From the NCBI GenBank assembly GCA_047633175.1, contig JBLIEQ010000003.1, positions 1 through 64,000 of the forward strand: a stretch of DNA of 64,000 nt, given 5' to 3'. The notes below the pieces were generated by a model. It ran no database searches, was not told the origin of the DNA, and was given only the letters and a program-made list of their open reading frames with translations. Below, piece after piece: positions 60,038-64,000 of this stretch. The stretch is from Motiliproteus sp047633175 (GTDB lineage: Bacteria; Pseudomonadota; Gammaproteobacteria; Pseudomonadales; Balneatricaceae). Position 1 is the first letter of the stretch; every line of letters starts with the position of its first letter. Position numbers and translations under genes: made by a program.

Positions 60038-60856
60038 TTAGATCGCCTCGCTAACCGCGCTCAGGAACTGTTGAGCCCGCTCTCTCTGCGGATTGCCGAA
60101 CAGTTCCTCGGGAGGCCCCTGCTCTTCAATCCTGCCACCATAGAAGAAACACACTCGGTCAGAAATATCCTTGGCGAAACCCATCTGGTGAGTCACCATC
60201 AACATGGTCAGGTTATGCTCGGCGACCAGCTTGCGGATCACGCTGGTGACCTCGCCGATCACTTCCGGATCGAGCGCCGAGGTCACCTCGTCGAACAGCA
60301 TCACCTTCGGCCGCATGGCCAATGCCCGGGCGATAGCCACCCGCTGCTGCTGTCCGCCCGACAGGCGTGACGGATGCTGATCCCGCTTGTCCGCCATGCC
60401 GACCATCTCCAGCAGCTCCTCGGCACGTTCGCGGGCCTCCTGTTTTCCGAGCCCCTGTACCTGAACAGGCCCTTCCATACAGTTTTCGAGGGCCGTCATA
60501 TGCGGAAAAAGATTGAAGTGCTGGAAGCACATGCCGATATTAGAACGCATCCGTTGCAGGTGACGGTTGCTGGCGGGTACCAGGACACCGTTGTGCTCCA
60601 TATGCGTAAGCGGCTCACCGCCCACATAGATCACCCCACCATTGATCGACTCCAGCGTCATCAGCATACGCAACACGGTGGTCTTGCCCGATCCGGAAGG
60701 GCCTATAACGGTGACCATCTCCCCCTCGGACACATCAAGATCCAGCGCATCCAGAACCGTCAGGCTGCCATAGCTTTTGGTGACATTCATAAAGCGCACC
60801 ACAGGGACATTCTCGCCGGTGAGCCTCAGCGGGTATTTCGACATATCTTCTTGCAT
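60038..60856 (-). CDS. ehuA: Polar amino acid/ectoine-type ABC ATPase
   Basis: A 272-residue cytoplasmic ATPase with Walker A GPSGSGKTTVLR (about 52), Q-loop CFQHFNLFPHMTALEN, signature RLSGGQQQRVAIARAL (about 165) and Walker B VMLFDEVTSALDPE, all typical of the polar amino acid (PAAT) family including EhuA. It overlaps the permease gene start/stop by one base. It energises uptake by the EhuB-like binding protein and two permeases encoded just upstream. Confidence 0.88.
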   Translation of the reverse strand: MQEDMSKYPLRLTGENVPVVRFMNVTKSYGSLTVLDALDLDVSEGEMVTVIGPSGSGKTTVLRMLMTLESINGGVIYVGGEPLTHMEHNGVLVPASNRHLQRMRSNIGMCFQHFNLFPHMTALENCMEGPVQVQGLGKQEARERAEELLEMVGMADKRDQHPSRLSGGQQQRVAIARALAMRPKVMLFDEVTSALDPEVIGEVTSVIRKLVAEHNLTMLMVTHQMGFAKDISDRVCFFYGGRIEEQGPPEELFGNPQRERAQQFLSAVSEAI

Positions 60857-61524
60857 CAGTTCATCCCCAGTTTTTTACGGATCCATGCCTCGAAGACGCG
60901 AACAAGTCCGGCCGTGGGCAGCGAAATTGCCAGAAAGATAACCCCGACCAGTGTGAAAGGCTCCAGGAAACGGTAATTTTCCGCACCGATAGCGTTGGCC
61001 GTATGCATCAGCTCAGCCACACCGATCACCGACAGCATCGGCGTATCTTTAAAGATACCGACCAGGTAGTTACCCATGCCAGCCAGACAGAACGGCAAAG
61101 CCTGGGGGATAATGATTCGGGAATAGGTCTGCGCCGGGCTCATATTAATCGCCAACGCGGCTTCCCACTGCCCTTTAGGTACGCTCTCGAGTCCACCCCG
61201 ATAAACCTCCGACAGGTAGGCGGCATAATGCAGGCCGATGGCGATCATCCCCGTCATCCAGGGCGATAGCTTTATACCCACCTGGGGGCCGACGAAGAAT
61301 ATAAAGAAGATCTGCAGCACCAGCGGGGTCGAGCGGATAAACTCGACGGCTTCGCGCACGACCAGGGTCAGCAGGCGGTAAGGCGTACGCTGCGCGAGTG
61401 CGAACACCAGCCCAAGCACCACCGCTATCCCGTAACCCACGCCGGCCGCAATAAGCGTATTGCCGGTCGCCCCGAGCAGCCGAGGGAGGAGTTCCCAGAC
61501 AAACTCCCAACGCCAATCAAACAT
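60856..61524 (-). CDS. ehuD: Polar amino acid/ectoine-type ABC permease (EhuD-like)
   Basis: A 222-residue permease with five predicted helices, the PAAT start motif (VEFIRSTPLVLQIFFIFF) and EAA loop (AALAINMSPAQTYSRIIIPQ, about 140-160). It overlaps the other permease by 8 bp and the ATPase by 1 bp, so all three are co-translated. Assignment as EhuD rather than EhuC follows gene order only. Confidence 0.87.
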   Translation of the reverse strand: MFDWRWEFVWELLPRLLGATGNTLIAAGVGYGIAVVLGLVFALAQRTPYRLLTLVVREAVEFIRSTPLVLQIFFIFFVGPQVGIKLSPWMTGMIAIGLHYAAYLSEVYRGGLESVPKGQWEAALAINMSPAQTYSRIIIPQALPFCLAGMGNYLVGIFKDTPMLSVIGVAELMHTANAIGAENYRFLEPFTLVGVIFLAISLPTAGLVRVFEAWIRKKLGMN

Positions 61525-62194
61525 GGGTATTCCCCTTGCCCATCTTGTGGGCCATAAATCGCTCCAGCCAGCGCATAAAGGGCGTAATCACCAGCCGAGC
61601 CATAATGTAGTAGATGATCAGCGCCGTGCCGAAGGTCTGGGCCGACAGGAAGGTGGTGCCGTTGATCTGCTTTGACTCGAACATCAGATCGGACACCGAG
61701 ATCAGCGACACCAGCGCCGTGCCCTTCAGCAGTTCGATCATCAGGTTCCCCCAGGGGGGCAACATATTGAGCAAAGCCTGCGGAAAGATAATCCGGATCA
61801 TGCGCTTGGCTGGCGACATATTAAGAGCCAGCGCTGCTTCCCACTGCCCCCGGGGCACCGAGAGGATACCTCCGCGCACCAACTCGGCGCCGTATGCGCC
61901 CAGGTTCATGCCGATCGCTACAAAACCTGCGGTAAATTTGTCCAGGGTCACCCCCAGCAGCGGCAGCACGAAGAAGATCCAGTAGAGTTGCACAAGTAGC
62001 GAGGTGCCACGAAACAGCTCGATATACGTCACAGCCACGCCACTAACGATACGGCTGTGCGACAGCCTCATCAGGCCCGTCGTCACCGCAATAGAAATCG
62101 CGAGCAGCGCGGCAAGCAGGGTCTGCAGCGCGGTGATCAGGGTGCCATCGAGAAATCGCGGGGCGTACTCGACGATAAAATCAAAATATGACAT
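61517..62194 (-). CDS. ehuC: Polar amino acid/ectoine-type ABC permease (EhuC-like)
   Basis: A 225-residue PAAT permease with five helices, the IELFRGTSLLVQLYWIFFVLP segment (about 58-78, given as ELFRGTSLLVQ) and EAA loop AALALNMSPAKRMIRIIFPQ. It pairs with the EhuD-like protein to form the membrane channel. It lies 94 bp after the binding protein gene. Confidence 0.87.
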   Translation of the reverse strand: MSYFDFIVEYAPRFLDGTLITALQTLLAALLAISIAVTTGLMRLSHSRIVSGVAVTYIELFRGTSLLVQLYWIFFVLPLLGVTLDKFTAGFVAIGMNLGAYGAELVRGGILSVPRGQWEAALALNMSPAKRMIRIIFPQALLNMLPPWGNLMIELLKGTALVSLISVSDLMFESKQINGTTFLSAQTFGTALIIYYIMARLVITPFMRWLERFMAHKMGKGNTHV

Positions 62195-62288
62195 CTGTTT
62201 CGTTCCTGATAGAGACGAGAAGAAACTCGATCACTTTTGTCAGAGGCGGGCGCCAGGGAGGCCCGCCCGCCTCAGGATCAAACAGTTA

Positions 62289-63131
62289 TCAACGGTTGTT
62301 GCAAACCCACTCGGTACTGACGTCACCGGGCAGCTGCGACTCTGTGTAGCCATACTCCGCCACGGAGGCGAGCATCTCTTCCGAGCCCATATAGCTTTTC
62401 TGCGCCTCGTTGAACGTCGTCAGGAAGTCCTGGTCTTCGTCACGAAAAGCCATACCGACATAATTTAACGTCCATGCCGGTAGCGCGGCAGGATCCGTCA
62501 CTTCCACGGCGCCACCTGACTTCTGGGCAATATTTAGTGCTGTAAAATAGGTCATCGCTCCGGCATCTGCCCGGCCCGCCTTGACGGCGGCCAGAATTTC
62601 GGTTGGTCCCGGAACCTGCATGACCTGATTATCGGGCACTCCCTCTTTTTTAGCGGACTTGATCGAGTTGTATCCGGCACCTGTCGCCATGACCGCATCC
62701 ATTTTTTTGATATCCTGGTAGTCCTGAATACCCTTGGGATTACCCTTGGCAACGATGAAAGCATCGCCGAACTTCCCTATAGGATCAGAGAACAACACGT
62801 TCTCGCAACGTTTCTCCAAGATGTACATGCCACCGGTGATGATATCGAAGCGCTTCGCCTTAAGACCCGGAATCAATCCACCCCATTCGGTCACTACCGG
62901 CTCGATGTTCTCATAACCCATCGCATTAAGGACGCCGATAACATGAGCATTGGCGAACCCAAGCGGCTCATTCCCCTCACCCGGATAGGCCCAGGGCACC
63001 TCGTTGGCGAAGCCAATACGGATGGTCTTATCGTTGTCGATTCGATCCAGAAGAGATCCGGCGGACACAGCGGTCACACCCAGACTCAGGGTAACGAGAG
63101 TAACGAGGCTCTTTAAAAACGTAGCTTTCAT
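62289..63131 (-). CDS. ehuB: Ectoine/hydroxyectoine-type substrate-binding protein (EhuB-like)
   Basis: A 280-residue periplasmic protein, family 3. Signal peptide 1-24 (VSAGSLL). It closely follows EhuB of Sinorhizobium in IRIGFANEVPW (Glu and aromatic of the ligand cage), NIEPVVTEWGGLIPGLKAKRFDI (quoted here as VTEWGGLIPGLKAKRFD), TGGMYILEKRC with the ligand-binding Arg, GDAFIVAKGNPKG, and the tail YGYTESQLPGDVS. A Trp replaces Tyr in the cage. Start ATG 63131. It is the first gene of the cluster and faces the GntR gene across two operator-like repeats. Confidence 0.85.
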   Translation of the reverse strand: MKATFLKSLVTLVTLSLGVTAVSAGSLLDRIDNDKTIRIGFANEVPWAYPGEGNEPLGFANAHVIGVLNAMGYENIEPVVTEWGGLIPGLKAKRFDIITGGMYILEKRCENVLFSDPIGKFGDAFIVAKGNPKGIQDYQDIKKMDAVMATGAGYNSIKSAKKEGVPDNQVMQVPGPTEILAAVKAGRADAGAMTYFTALNIAQKSGGAVEVTDPAALPAWTLNYVGMAFRDEDQDFLTTFNEAQKSYMGSEEMLASVAEYGYTESQLPGDVSTEWVCNNR

Positions 63132-63188
63132 CTGCTTCTCCGAATTTATTGTTGTTCTGGCCTGAAGGCCAATCGCTCAGGATAAGTG

Positions 63189-63200
63189 TGTTGTACACAT
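63189..63200. promoter_or_regulatory. GntR-type operator half of an inverted pair, site 1
   Basis: TGTTGTACACAT, exact inverse of the site at 63276, centred on a TGTACA core, 58 bp before the EhuB-like start. Confidence 0.6.
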
Positions 63201-63275
63201 TAGCGATGAATAGTCGCACGAGTCAACCCTGTTTACGCTATATTGGAGCGCGCTAGTTGACGAAAAAGCCCTATG

Positions 63276-63287
63276 ATGTGTACAACA
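63276..63287. promoter_or_regulatory. GntR-type operator, site 2
   Basis: ATGTGTACAACA, exact reverse complement of site 1, 75 bp away in the divergent promoter region and 120 bp before the GntR start. Two such sites could allow looping or separate control of each promoter. Confidence 0.6.
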
Positions 63288-63407
63288 GCAGGAAGCAGAG
63301 CCAATGAAACAAAGGTTAGAATGAAGTTGCGCTGCCGCAAGCAGCTGCTTCGGGCTATACTCCTCATCCCAACAAATGGGGCGAACTAATGACAGGGCAC
63401 CCGAACA

Positions 63408-64000
63408 ATGGGCGGATCTAAGCAACCCAAGAATAGCCAAGAGCAGAGCAACAGCGCGCACACCCGCTTCCAGCGACTGCTCGATACATTGCGCACCCGG
63501 ATCTGTCTGCTCGACTACCCCCCCGGGACGCGCCTGAGCGAGGAGGCCCTGGCCGAAGAGTTCGGCGTAAGCCGCACGCCGCTGCGCCGCGTACTGGCGC
63601 ATCTGGCAGCGGAGGGGCTGGTCAAGGTGACCCACGGCGTCGGCACCCTCGTCACCGATATCGATTTCGACCAGCTCTCTCAGGTGTATCAACTCAGGAT
63701 GGAGCTGGCGGAATTGATCGGCAAGATCTCGCCGGCGCCCCCGAGCGAAAAGACCATCGAGCAGCTTCGCTCACTGCTCGCCCGCAGCCGGGAACTTCAG
63801 CACATGCCCGACTCCCGTGCATTCGCCCGACTCAACATAGACTTCTTCCAGGTACTCACACGCCTGACGGAGAGTATCCCCCTGCGAGAGATCTCCGAGC
63901 GACTTTACTACCAAACGAGCCGAATCTGGCTGAAGTCCATCTCCCAGATGGACTTGGCCGAAGAGATTGCCATCTTCTCCCGCGAGATTGTGGATGTCCT
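63408..64000 (+). CDS. GntR-family regulator, 3' end beyond the window
   Basis: About 197 residues visible; the gene runs off the end. The N-terminal winged helix is clear (LRTRICLLDYPPGTRLSEEALAEEFGVSRTPLRRVLAHLAAEGLVKV; key parts RLSEEALAEEFGVSRTPLRR and EGLVKV, about 30-75). An all-helical FCD/FadR-type effector domain starts near residue 90 (QLSQVYQLRMELAELIG). It is not the MocR-type EnuR that controls known ectoine clusters. Divergent from the Ehu-like operon, with a matched operator pair between them, it most likely represses that operon until the substrate is present. Confidence 0.88.
   Translation, partial: MGGSKQPKNSQEQSNSAHTRFQRLLDTLRTRICLLDYPPGTRLSEEALAEEFGVSRTPLRRVLAHLAAEGLVKVTHGVGTLVTDIDFDQLSQVYQLRMELAELIGKISPAPPSEKTIEQLRSLLARSRELQHMPDSRAFARLNIDFFQVLTRLTESIPLREISERLYYQTSRIWLKSISQMDLAEEIAIFSREIVDV

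Overview
The window looks like a chromosomal segment from a marine or halophilic gammaproteobacterium, perhaps of the Oceanospirillales type. That placement is inference: it rests on moderately high GC, copper nitrite reductase plus cNOR denitrification, compatible-solute (carnitine, betaine, ectoine-type) catabolism, and dispersed hairpin repeats of the kind common in these bacteria. No tRNA, rRNA, CRISPR array, prophage or complete insertion sequence was seen.

Layout. (1) 1-2.0 kb: 3' end of a large Ig-like secreted protein. (2) 2.2-2.7 kb: YefM/YoeB toxin-antitoxin pair with a TGTAC/GTACA operator. (3) 3.0-4.6 kb: exopolyphosphatase. (4) 4.8-15.6 kb: a nitrite/nitric oxide reduction island. 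On the minus strand it carries norC-norB, a periplasmic protein, a Sco protein, a PCuAC copper chaperone, norD, norQ, norE and norF, then nirK as a separate unit. Divergent norR sits on the plus strand. A sigma-54 promoter with three NorR-type sites lies before norC, two more sites lie before norR, and a perfect FNR/DNR box lies before nirK. (5) 15.7-21.8 kb: autotransporter GDSL esterase, glpD bracketed by repeated AAATAAATCTGTCCCC elements, and a second large Ig-like protein. (6) 22-27.2 kb: phosphate/polyphosphate genes (psiE-like, ppk1, coiled-coil protein, Na/Pi symporter). (7) 27.3-32.6 kb: yidD, an SLC5-STAC receptor without kinase, a PAS-GGDEF-EAL protein, and a LasT-type RNA methyltransferase. 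(8) 32.9-40.8 kb: a six-gene plus-strand operon with an AlkP-superfamily enzyme, a HAD phosphatase and a Yej/Dpp-like ABC importer. (9) 41-43.3 kb: a third large Ig-like protein sharing its C-terminal domain with the other two. (10) 43.6-44.5 kb: a single-domain voltage-gated channel with a calcium-type filter. (11) 44.6-54.3 kb: a carnitine/gamma-butyrobetaine island. It holds a betaine-type ABC importer, carnitine dehydrogenase, dehydrocarnitine cleavage enzyme, betainyl-CoA thioesterase, two GlxA-type AraC regulators and gamma-butyrobetaine hydroxylase. (12) 54.6-64 kb: an Ehu-type importer with an ectoine-hydrolase-like enzyme, threonine aldolase, aldehyde dehydrogenase and M20 amidohydrolase, with a divergent GntR regulator running off the window end.

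How they work together. Block 4 reduces nitrite to nitric oxide and then to nitrous oxide, with NO sensing by NorR and probably copper delivery to NirK. Block 11 can turn gamma-butyrobetaine into carnitine and carnitine into glycine betaine. Block 12 looks like uptake and breakdown of a cyclic or beta-hydroxylated amino-acid-like solute. Two testable routes fit it: hydroxyectoine cleavage by retro-aldol chemistry, or trimethyllysine-type chemistry feeding gamma-butyrobetaine into block 11. The most novel-looking items are that catabolic block, the C-terminal domain shared by the three Ig-like proteins, the kinase-less STAC receptor and the channel filter.
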